Shown: positions 25,737 through 33,355, counted from the first letter of the stretch. The stretch: DNA of 64,000 bases from RFSX01 sp965230215 (GCA_965230215.1 CBDDKN010000001.1:930001-994000); one strand, 5' to 3'. The notes: generated from the sequence alone by a model not told the origin. Program-made: numbers and translations.

Positions 25737-26285
25737 CTATTTAGTTGAATAACTATCATCCCGACATAAAATCATTAATCTTTGGTTAAAATAGTTACCG
25801 TCTTTCTTGTAGAATTTTTGTTGTATTCCACATTCTTTAAATCCTATTTTTTCATAAATTCTATTTGCGGCTTTATTGTCGGTCATTACTTCAAGTTCAA
25901 TTTGTTCTATATTTTTTAATTCGAATGCAATAGAAACAGTCGCTTTTAACAAATCATATCCTACATTATTTCCTTGATATTCCTGTTGAACGTACATTTG
26001 AATTATTTCACCTCTGTGTTTTTTACGCTGATCTTGATGTCGATAGAATCCACAGATTCCTATTAATTTGTCATTTTTTAAAGCTCCAACAATTATACAT
26101 TCTGGATTTGATTCTTCGATGTAATTCTCAAATGCGAGTTTCGTCTTTTCTCTTTCATCTTCATATTTAGAACCAAAACTATTGGGATATTTTTGAAGGC
26201 TTTCTAACCTTAACAATCTGTATTTCTCTGATTCTTCTGGCTTAAGTTTTCTATATTTTATGTTTTCATAAGTACTTGTGTTCAT
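25737..26285 (-). CDS. GNAT-family N-acetyltransferase (C33)
   Basis: 182 residues. Typical GNAT order: an N-terminal RKLKPEESEKYRLLRLESL, strand IIVGALKNDKLIGICGFY, acetyl-CoA loop QQEYQGNNVGYDLL (Q/RxxGxG/A type), then LEVMTDNKAANRIYEKIGFKECG. Transfers acetyl from acetyl-CoA to an amine; substrate unknown. GNATs are frequent integron cargo, including drug-modifying ones. Confidence 0.88.
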   Translation of the reverse strand: MNTSTYENIKYRKLKPEESEKYRLLRLESLQKYPNSFGSKYEDEREKTKLAFENYIEESNPECIIVGALKNDKLIGICGFYRHQDQRKKHRGEIIQMYVQQEYQGNNVGYDLLKATVSIAFELKNIEQIELEVMTDNKAANRIYEKIGFKECGIQQKFYKKDGNYFNQRLMILCRDDSYSTK

Positions 26286-26313
26286 TTACTGTGTTTTATT
26301 TCCTGCCTGTGCA

Positions 26314-26489
26314 TAACGTCTCGCGGAGATGCCCAGCAATCCCGATTTTCTTCGGGAGCAGTCGCGCTGTAGCGACAAAGTGCAGCGTCGCCTCAGGCAA
26401 GTGACATCCGCTCAACTTTCAAGATAAGTTTTTTTATTATTCTTTCGTAATTCTTGTGTTGCCTGAGGTGGGGTCATCCTTCGATGTTA
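26314..26489. repeat. attC-34, beta family with two nested insertions, belongs to C34
   Basis: Left arm as attC-33 (both inserted hairpins). The distal part reads AAGTGACATCCGCTCAAC, as in attC-18. Confidence 0.88.
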
Positions 26490-26499
26490 GTAACAAGAT

Positions 26500-27045
26500 T
26501 TACAATTCTACCCAACTTATAATGTCTTCCTTCGCATCTTTCATTAGTCCCATATTAAGATCTTCGAGTTTTAATTCTATATCTCTTTTGATATTTATGC
26601 TTTGAATTCTTATATCACCACCATTAAATTGATGATAAAAAACACCCAAATCCTTAAAACACTCTTTCAATCTCAAATCCCGTAGGAAGCCAAGCCAATT
26701 TTCAGACTCATCAATATCTTTCTGGTAATAAGAATCATTATCCTTCTCAAACTTCAGTTGCTTTTCACTTATTATTCTTTCAATTTTTGCCGCTGAGTAT
26801 TTCTTTCTCTTTAATTTCTCGATCTCCTTTTCTTTGTTGAAACTAAAACTAGGTTCGTTTTTGTTACTGCCAAAAACAGATCCACAATCGCAATCGCCAA
26901 TGGTTGTTATAAATGTTTCAATGTCTACCCTATTTGAAATATTTAATTTTATCTCAGTAAAGTCTAATCCATATTCTCTTGCGATCTCCCTAACATACTT
27001 AGTATCGCATTTCTCTTTAGTCACTATGAAATTAAATTGACACAT
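26500..27045 (-). CDS. Protein of unknown function with cysteine motif (C34)
   Basis: 181 residues from the ATG (a TTG one codon earlier is possible). Cytosolic. A cluster CDCGSVFG near residue 52 together with Cys2 and Cys13 suggests metal or redox function. A long coiled helix follows (EKEIEKLKRKKYSAAKIERI). No family recognised. Confidence 0.6.
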   Translation of the reverse strand: MCQFNFIVTKEKCDTKYVREIAREYGLDFTEIKLNISNRVDIETFITTIGDCDCGSVFGSNKNEPSFSFNKEKEIEKLKRKKYSAAKIERIISEKQLKFEKDNDSYYQKDIDESENWLGFLRDLRLKECFKDLGVFYHQFNGGDIRIQSINIKRDIELKLEDLNMGLMKDAKEDIISWVEL

Positions 27046-27064
27046 CAATGATTTTAATTGTTGC

Positions 27065-27116
27065 TAACGTTCCGTGGACATACGGAGTACGCAGTATTCC
27101 GATATATTAAATGTTA
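27065..27116. repeat. attC-35, minimal degenerate alpha site (52 bp), belongs to C35
   Basis: TAACGTTCCGTGGACATACGG ... CCGATATATTAAATGTTA. Keeps the alpha termini but has lost the centre; the stem is imperfect. Contains the C35 stop codon. Confidence 0.75.
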
Positions 27117-27989
27117 GTCATGGTTTTCTTTTAAATAAGTTACTAATCTATCATTTAACGACTTAACATATCCATCAAAATCTGGAAACAGTGTCGAATA
27201 ATTAATATTCATTAAGCTAAAATCATAAAAAGCAGCTTTTAATACATTTATTGATAGATCAATTTTAATTATACATGAATTATCATTCTCGTAAATGTAA
27301 TATGATGCATTAGGGTTATAATCTTCTACCTTTGGGTCAATATAACTTTCAGGATCAATATTAAAACTTGCGAGTAGATTTTCACTAAAACTATTTTGTG
27401 CATTACCTGGGAACAAAAATAGACCTTGTTGATTAATAAGACGATCAAATACAAATGATGGTATTACAGGATAAACACCATTAAAATCCTCATTAGCATA
27501 AATTATTTGATTTACATATGCTAACATTTTTTCAGGATCGTCCAAGTCATCTTTTTTAGTTTTTCCCTTAATTCTGTTTATCAACATTTCATAATTTATT
27601 GCCCAAATTGCAGAATTGCTTTTCGCACCAGATAGAGCAAAATAAGCAGCTATATAGAATGACTTTGTAAAATCCAAAAGTCTCGTTAAACCTCCATGAT
27701 GCTGAACAAGTGCTAGCCAGTCTATATAGTCCTTTTCTTCAGGAGTAAAATCTATGAAATATTTTGCCCTATTCTTTAATTCTTTGATGATCGCTTGTTC
27801 ATGTATCTTTAAGGATAAATCTGAAAACCATGTATCACTCATTCGTCTTTCTATACTTGGAACTAAATGCCATTCTGAATCACTTTGACCTCTAAATATC
27901 CAATTAGGTGACAATGATTGACATAGTTTTCTTGCTTGTTCCCAAGTATTAACCTTAATTATTTTATACTTTTCCTTGATATTCCCCAT
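27114..27989 (-). CDS. FRG-domain protein (C35)
   Basis: 291 residues. Clear FRG domain: WIFRGQSDSEWHLVPSIER (about 30-48) and LVQHHGGLTRLLDFTKSFYIAAYFAL. FRG proteins are widespread single-gene or accessory elements in bacterial defence islands; biochemical activity is unsettled. Its TAA stop is the R'' box of attC-35. The leader is 56 bases. Confidence 0.85.
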   Translation of the reverse strand: MGNIKEKYKIIKVNTWEQARKLCQSLSPNWIFRGQSDSEWHLVPSIERRMSDTWFSDLSLKIHEQAIIKELKNRAKYFIDFTPEEKDYIDWLALVQHHGGLTRLLDFTKSFYIAAYFALSGAKSNSAIWAINYEMLINRIKGKTKKDDLDDPEKMLAYVNQIIYANEDFNGVYPVIPSFVFDRLINQQGLFLFPGNAQNSFSENLLASFNIDPESYIDPKVEDYNPNASYYIYENDNSCIIKIDLSINVLKAAFYDFSLMNINYSTLFPDFDGYVKSLNDRLVTYLKENHD

Positions 27990-28045
27990 TTATAATAATT
28001 CAGGTAATTACATATAAGTTGGATTAAAAAATTCAAGATCATGAC

Positions 28046-28127
28046 TAACGTTCCGTTAACATGCGGAGTGCAAAAAGACATCAAGCGCTGTAGCGCAGAT
28101 GGCTGCATTCCGACATGTTAAATGTTA
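28046..28127. repeat. attC-36, alpha family, short form (TTAACAT variant), belongs to C36
   Basis: TAACGTTCCGTTAACATGCGG ... CCGACATGTTAAATGTTA. Confidence 0.9.
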
Positions 28128-28134
28128 GTAACAA

Positions 28135-29622
28135 TTATAACTTAACTATCCTTTTGAAGACATTATTTTGATTAACCAATAAATGCAGAATATATATTCC
28201 ATGTTCTAAATATTCCAAATTAATTAAACCATTTTCCACTTTCCCTTTCAATAACATTTCACCTTCAATGGATATTACTCTATAATATATCTCTCCTTTA
28301 AATAAAGACTTGACAAACAAATCCCTATTAATAGGATTAGGAAAAACAACAACATCATGATTCTCAATATTTTGATTAGTTGACAAGTTATTTAGACTAT
28401 ATAAACTTGCACTTCCCGAATCTTCACCATTAATATCAGATCTTGGGGACCCAACAATCAATCTTTCACCGTTTTCAGAGATTGCTACAGGACCAGTTAG
28501 GTCTCCACTACTCTCTCCTACTATATCACTTCCAAAAATATTCCATACTCCATTTGTATATTTATATACCCTAGCTAAGCCTTTTTTCTCACCTTCTGAG
28601 TCACCATAAAATGGTGCTGAAACACACAGCCAATTTCCATCCAGTGATAAACTTAAATACCAAGAAAAATAAGACTCCTCAAATTCTCCATAAATAGTCT
28701 GTCCCATTTGATCCCAGTTATTAGAGTTATGATTTAGTTGATATACAAAAAACTTTCCTCCACCCTTTAATATTTCACTATTTGTTCTAGACCCTATCGC
28801 GATAGTATTTCCATCTCCAGACATTGACAAAGAAGATCCTATTTCTTCATCCATTAATACACCTTCAATACTATTTCCAATTTGAAGCCATCTACTTGTG
28901 AAACTATCAAAATGATACACTTTAACTTGGCCCTTGTTAAAACCCAAATCATTTTGTTCACCATCATACCGCTCAATAGAAAATGCAATGGTATCACCAC
29001 TCGATGATATACTTACAGCCCTTCCTAATTGATCACCTTGTCTTTCTCCAAAAAATTCTTGGCCCTTAAGTATCCACTCACCATTAATGTATGTATAAAT
29101 TGAAGTACGTCCTGACTGTGATAAAACAGTACCGTCAAATCTCCCTGCAATAATTATCGTATTCCCATCTTTGGATAAAAAGTGAGAAAACCCAAATGAG
29201 CCTGTACCTGGATTACCAAAAATTGTTTCACCAATTTGATTCCAAGTTGTGCCATTATTTCGAAAAACTTTAACTGATTCTGGATTTGATCCTGTTATCC
29301 CTGCGGCAATCGTATTTCCATCTCCAGAAATAGAAACTCCATTTCCAAATGTTGATTCGGCTTCCACTCCAACTAAAGGACTACCAAACTCAATTATTTC
29401 TCCATTCTGATATTTGTAAACTTGGAGCATTCCAACATTGTCAAGTTCAGAGTTAAATAAAGGTCCTCCAACTACAAAAGTGTTACCATCATCTGAAATT
29501 GCTACTGCCGAACCAAATAAGTCCATAGACTCGACCCCTGACAAAGTAGGGCCAATTTGTATTTGACAGTCCATCGGCAGAAATGAACACAATACAACTA
29601 TTATCGATAATATTATTTTCAT
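28135..29622 (-). CDS. T9SS-exported beta-propeller-like protein (C36)
   Basis: 495 residues. Signal peptide residues 1-19. Seven or so FG-GAP-like repeats follow with the pattern FG..V.IS.DGNT...G (for example LFGSAVAISDDGNTFVVGG, TFGNGVSISGDGNTIAAG, GSSLSMSGDGNTIAIGS). It closes with a T9SS type A sorting domain (VVFPNPINRDLFVKS ... FKRIVKL). A surface-exposed propeller is inferred. The largest gene in the array; termini pair over 13 bases (GTTAGTAACAATT). Confidence 0.85.
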   Translation of the reverse strand: MKIILSIIVVLCSFLPMDCQIQIGPTLSGVESMDLFGSAVAISDDGNTFVVGGPLFNSELDNVGMLQVYKYQNGEIIEFGSPLVGVEAESTFGNGVSISGDGNTIAAGITGSNPESVKVFRNNGTTWNQIGETIFGNPGTGSFGFSHFLSKDGNTIIIAGRFDGTVLSQSGRTSIYTYINGEWILKGQEFFGERQGDQLGRAVSISSSGDTIAFSIERYDGEQNDLGFNKGQVKVYHFDSFTSRWLQIGNSIEGVLMDEEIGSSLSMSGDGNTIAIGSRTNSEILKGGGKFFVYQLNHNSNNWDQMGQTIYGEFEESYFSWYLSLSLDGNWLCVSAPFYGDSEGEKKGLARVYKYTNGVWNIFGSDIVGESSGDLTGPVAISENGERLIVGSPRSDINGEDSGSASLYSLNNLSTNQNIENHDVVVFPNPINRDLFVKSLFKGEIYYRVISIEGEMLLKGKVENGLINLEYLEHGIYILHLLVNQNNVFKRIVKL

Positions 29623-29645
29623 ACTTAATTTATTGTAATTGTTAC

Positions 29646-29814
29646 TAACGTCTCGCGGAGATACACAGCAAACTGCAGTCGCGCTGTAGCGACAAAGTGC
29701 AGCGTCGCCTCAGGCACACCTGTCCGCTTTGTTTTCAAGATAAGATTTATTTTAGTATTCTACCATTGAGTTATTGAGACTTCCGAAGGTGGGGTTATTC
29801 TCCGCTGTAAGTTA
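29646..29814. repeat. attC-37, beta family with insertion and damaged right end, belongs to C37
   Basis: Left arm intact with the GTCGC/GCGAC insertion. The right arm reads CTTCCGAAGGTGGGG and ends CCGCTGTAAGTTA instead of CCGCTGTTA, so the R' core is shifted or lost. Confidence 0.8.
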
Positions 29815-29826
29815 TATGTAAAACAT

Positions 29827-30678
29827 TTAAATAAGATACTTGATAAAATCATATAGAAACTTGCTTATCAATCCAATAACAATTGCAAAATAAAATCCTT
29901 GGTGTATAAGTGAAGGTTCCTTTGGTGAAAGAAAATGTATTTTAGGATACAACCATCTTGAATATTGGAACAAAAATCTTAGTGCTAAAAGTGAAATAAA
30001 AAATATATAAACAAATAATGCACTGCTTAAAAATACACTTGGAATGTCTTCTATAAATAGATCCTCTAATTTAATACAACTCCAAAATCCAAAAGGAATA
30101 CCAATTAACCATACAAGCAAATCATAAAACCCTGCCTTATGAATTATGGAAAAATTATTTGATCTCTTCTTAAAATAATCGTCCAATTCTCTAAACACCC
30201 CATTCACCCATGTATTGTCAAATCCATTTACGTTAAACATAGAGTCATTGGGAGTTTTCATACTGGGTTGAAGACTAAAGTCTAAAACTTTAGTTTTAGC
30301 AAAATCTAAGAACAATTCAAATTGATTGCGTATGACATAATTGAAGTTTGCCTTGTAAAGTAATCCACTTTGTACATAAACAGATTTTACTTTATCCGGA
30401 AAAGATACCGATCCAAATACTTCATTAATATTTCCAAAAAGTTCCTCTCCATTTATGCCTGTTAACGTAACTTTTAGGGTGGACGAATTTCTTAATTCAA
30501 TTTTTGACTGATCTAAATTTGGAAAACTCTCTAATGATTCCAAATAGGTACATTCTAGGTCGCAAGCTTTTATAGCTCGTTCTTGAAGAAGTTTCAACAA
30601 TTTCTCAAGCTCATCTTTGTTAATCTTTAAAGAATCAATTGGCTTTTTTAATTTATTTAGGACTAGAGAATCATTCAT
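29827..30678 (-). CDS. Membrane protein of unknown function (C37)
   Basis: 283 residues. Cytosolic N-terminal 180 residues (helical start, then a beta-rich part), followed by three or four transmembrane segments (about 186-204, 217-237, 260-280). The domain order of a soluble sensor followed by membrane helices is common among membrane effectors of defence systems, but no family is recognised. Both flanking attC sites are damaged. Confidence 0.55.
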   Translation of the reverse strand: MNDSLVLNKLKKPIDSLKINKDELEKLLKLLQERAIKACDLECTYLESLESFPNLDQSKIELRNSSTLKVTLTGINGEELFGNINEVFGSVSFPDKVKSVYVQSGLLYKANFNYVIRNQFELFLDFAKTKVLDFSLQPSMKTPNDSMFNVNGFDNTWVNGVFRELDDYFKKRSNNFSIIHKAGFYDLLVWLIGIPFGFWSCIKLEDLFIEDIPSVFLSSALFVYIFFISLLALRFLFQYSRWLYPKIHFLSPKEPSLIHQGFYFAIVIGLISKFLYDFIKYLI

Positions 30679-30714
30679 TTTATAACTTTCTTATCGAAAC
30701 ATTATTATTTTAAC

Positions 30715-30822
30715 TGTCGTTCCGTTGATATCCGGAGTGCAAAAGGCATCAAGCGTTGTTAATCTCCGAAGCTCCCGCGAAGGAGGTTGAGCAGATGACT
30801 GCATTCCGTGTAACAAGTGTTA
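30715..30822. repeat. attC-38, alpha family, long form, damaged left end, belongs to C38
   Basis: Left end reads AACTGTCGTTCCGTTGATATCCGG rather than TAACGTTCCG...TGCGG. The right arm CCGTGTAACAAGTGTTA has one stem mismatch. Contains the C38 stop codon. Confidence 0.78.
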
Positions 30823-31755
30823 TACCACGTTACTTTTATAATTTGCAAGTATTCCACTCATTTTTACTTTAAAGTTTTTTGCCTTTGTATATTCCGTATC
30901 ATACTCAAAGTATCTCCAAAACCCAATGTCAAATGGTGACTTTTCACCATTTTCCTTTTTAATCATTACAACTTTTTTTCCCACTGCATGAGCAAGTCCA
31001 AGCTCATAAAATACATTTGGATTATGAACAGTGATATCTGCTATAATTAATCCACTTCTGATAATCAATTCCCAAATATCTTCTATAATAGAGCCGGGTG
31101 AAAATATTTCATCACCTCTTATTAATGTCATACCATTTTCTGTTGAAACATCTTTTAGTATTTTAAATGTATCATCCGACCAAGGCTCACTAAAAGGCAT
31201 TATTAAAAATATTTGGTTAGGATTAATATCATAGGTTATACTACCAAATACTGGTTCTACAATCATCTTTGTTCGTTTATTAATTTTTCTATGTAATTGA
31301 GCTCTCATAAATTCTTTACACTGTTTCAAGATCTTATGTCTTAACCGTTTAGCATCTTGAGGATCTGATTGTAAAGCATGTTCAATCATACTTTCAATTT
31401 TACTCATGTATTTTAATTCACCCTTAGGGAAGTCTGTATTGAACCAATCCTCTTTACTTTCAAAACCTGCTTTCCATTGTAAATCCAGAATCTTCGACTG
31501 ATATTTCTGTAAAATGATATTTTTTACCCTGTAAATATCAAAACGATTTGCAGAAGTCTCAATTACTACTATATCCCTTGTAGGTTTTCTAATCGCAGCT
31601 GAAACCAAATTATTTTCAAATACGAATTTTTCTATATCCTCAATTAACCCCTCTAAAGGATTTGATCTTTTGAAATAGATAATCCAAACTCCACCTAATT
31701 CTGGATGAGATTTATTTTTTATCCTGTACCAATATTTATTGGAAATAGCTTTCAT
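30820..31755 (-). CDS. Protein with C-terminal TIR/NDT-like nucleotide-processing domain (C38)
   Basis: 311 residues from MKAISNKYW; 15 extra upstream codons are attC sequence. The C-terminal 130 residues carry FLIMPFSEPW (182-191), RGDEIFSPGSIIEDI, LIIADITVHNPNVFYELGLAHAVGKKVVMI with a candidate catalytic Glu251. This matches the Rossmann-like group related to nucleoside 2-deoxyribosyltransferases and TIR domains, often found as NAD or nucleotide-hydrolysing effectors of defence genes. The N-terminal 170 residues are unassigned. The stop overlaps attC-38. Confidence 0.72.
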   Translation of the reverse strand: MKAISNKYWYRIKNKSHPELGGVWIIYFKRSNPLEGLIEDIEKFVFENNLVSAAIRKPTRDIVVIETSANRFDIYRVKNIILQKYQSKILDLQWKAGFESKEDWFNTDFPKGELKYMSKIESMIEHALQSDPQDAKRLRHKILKQCKEFMRAQLHRKINKRTKMIVEPVFGSITYDINPNQIFLIMPFSEPWSDDTFKILKDVSTENGMTLIRGDEIFSPGSIIEDIWELIIRSGLIIADITVHNPNVFYELGLAHAVGKKVVMIKKENGEKSPFDIGFWRYFEYDTEYTKAKNFKVKMSGILANYKSNVV

Positions 31756-31768
31756 GTAGAATGTGGTA

Positions 31769-31890
31769 TAACGTCTCGCGGAGATGTACGCCTCAAGCAA
31801 GTAACATCCGTTCTCCTCTCAATTTAAGACTTTTTCAGTACAATACCAATGAGTTAACTATGCTTTCAAAGGAAAGATTATTCATTCACC
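31769..31890. repeat. attC-39, degenerate beta site at the right end of the array
   Basis: Left arm TAACGTCTCGCGGAGATG is intact. Later parts (CCTCAAGC, CAATACCAATGAGTTAAC, CTTTCAAAGG, GATTATTCATTC) are decayed beta sequence without a GTTA end. No cassette follows: the next feature is the 3' end of a core gene. Confidence 0.75.
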
Positions 31891-31896
31891 CCTCCC

Positions 31897-32634
31897 CTAC
31901 AACTTCACCAACTTCGACACAAACGAATGCCGCTCGTTTTCGATCCGCATTAAATAAACACCCGGCTCGAATTCTGACATGTCCATCTGATAGCTATTGC
32001 GCATACTCAACGATTCCGAATAGACCAGGCTGCCGCTTTGGATATCCACGACTTGTACCGTGTAATTATCGGATTGGCTACATTCGATATAGAGCATATT
32101 CACCACAGGGTTTGGGTACAGTTTGAAATCAACAAGTTCCAATTCGTCTGTGGTACTGGTGAAATCAATGCAGTCCTGAATGCTGTTGATAAAGGTTCCA
32201 TAATCCTCAATGGTGTTACCGATGCCATTGTTACCCACAATATTAGAGCCTTCTATGCGCAGGTATTTGATATCACAGCCTCCGATGGAATAATCATACT
32301 CCTCTCCTGTGGTGGCATCAACGGTATTGACACTGAATATGTCCAGCAACAAAGTATCACCTACTGCAAACAGGCCTACATCCTCCGCACAATTAACCCC
32401 GTCTTGACCCAATATCACCAACGTATCTGAATCAAGCATCTCCCCATATATATGATCCATCACACTGACCTCCATGTCGTGAAGGCCTGGTTTGTCAGTA
32501 ACCACACATTTGATAATGATTGAACGCTCATTGATAGCGGCACAGAATGGTTTTGCCGGTCCTGAACAAGAGCAGGATATAGCTACATTGTAAAAAGATA
32601 GCGACACCATTAGAGTTAAAAAGAAGTTCTTCAT
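31897..32634 (-). CDS. T9SS-exported protein of unknown function
   Basis: 245 residues. Signal peptide about residues 1-20 (cut near ISCSCSG). A cysteine-containing domain (CSCSGPAKPFC, NCAEDVG, GGCDIKYL, QDCIDF) and a T9SS type A sorting domain from about residue 170 (LYPNPVVNMLYIEC ... FVSKLVKL). The first core-type gene after the cassette array; its stop is only a few bases from the degenerate attC-39. Confidence 0.8.
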   Translation of the reverse strand: MKNFFLTLMVSLSFYNVAISCSCSGPAKPFCAAINERSIIIKCVVTDKPGLHDMEVSVMDHIYGEMLDSDTLVILGQDGVNCAEDVGLFAVGDTLLLDIFSVNTVDATTGEEYDYSIGGCDIKYLRIEGSNIVGNNGIGNTIEDYGTFINSIQDCIDFTSTTDELELVDFKLYPNPVVNMLYIECSQSDNYTVQVVDIQSGSLVYSESLSMRNSYQMDMSEFEPGVYLMRIENERHSFVSKLVKL

Positions 32635-32692
32635 GCTTGTTGTTTTTATATGAATATGAGTTCAATAAATCATCTATTCCAATTCACCACTC

Positions 32693-33319
32693 CTAACTCC
32701 GCACCTTCCTAATCCAGTACGCGATATACACACTGCCTATAATACTTGGTGCAAACCAATTCCAAATACCCGGCAATATCTGATTCACCACAAAGAATGC
32801 ACTCACTGCTGCGATATAGCCTCCCGTTATCTTACCCAGATGCAAGGTCAACCAGTTTTGCCTCAATTTCTCCACATGCCTGTACATCCGCAAGTCTCGA
32901 ACTCCAAATACAAATCCCACAATGCCGAATACCGTTAAGATGATATTCAGCTTGCTGTACAGCACAATAGGATACAATACCATCAGCAATCCTGTTAGCA
33001 ATATGCCATAGGCGATCAGTTTATCAGTTATCGATACGGCTTCTATCTTCTTAAACTGCAGGCTCCTATAGCCACTGATGATAAAATAACTGCTGAATAC
33101 ACCAATAGCAAAGAGGAAGGGACTCTCATGACCGGGCAGCAATGATATGGCCATAGCGGCAATGGCAGATATCAACATGGCGTAAAAGAAGACCTTACCC
33201 GCTCTTTTGTGTGCTTTCCCACCCTTTTGAGCAATGAGAGATACCGCACCTGCCAGCAAGGCCAATCCGCCTAAAGGCACATGTACAAATTGTATCAGTA
33301 TATCAGCCAAATTGTCCAT
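32693..33319 (-). CDS. DUF2306-like membrane protein
   Basis: 208 residues with about six transmembrane helices. The N-terminus VHVPLGGLALLAGAVSLIAQKGGKAHKRAGKVF is split here as VHVPLGGLALLAGAVSL and KGGKAHKRAGKVFFYAML, the HxxxG...HRxxG pattern of DUF2306 proteins. The biochemical role is unknown. Confidence 0.75.
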   Translation of the reverse strand: MDNLADILIQFVHVPLGGLALLAGAVSLIAQKGGKAHKRAGKVFFYAMLISAIAAMAISLLPGHESPFLFAIGVFSSYFIISGYRSLQFKKIEAVSITDKLIAYGILLTGLLMVLYPIVLYSKLNIILTVFGIVGFVFGVRDLRMYRHVEKLRQNWLTLHLGKITGGYIAAVSAFFVVNQILPGIWNWFAPSIIGSVYIAYWIRKVRS

Positions 33320-33355
33320 AACATCTATTAAGTCTGGTTTTAATTTTCTTAATTT

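Noticed and set aside
30..31890. Regular repeats as a CRISPR array or MITE/REP family
   Set aside because: Spacing is 250-1600 bases with whole genes between the repeats. Each unit's two ends are complementary to each other, and the repeats are long hairpins with fixed TAAC/GTTA ends, as in integron cassettes.
31761..32126. Plus-strand 121-codon frame across the array boundary
   Set aside because: It overlaps attC-39 and the antisense of the T9SS gene and has no recognisable protein character.
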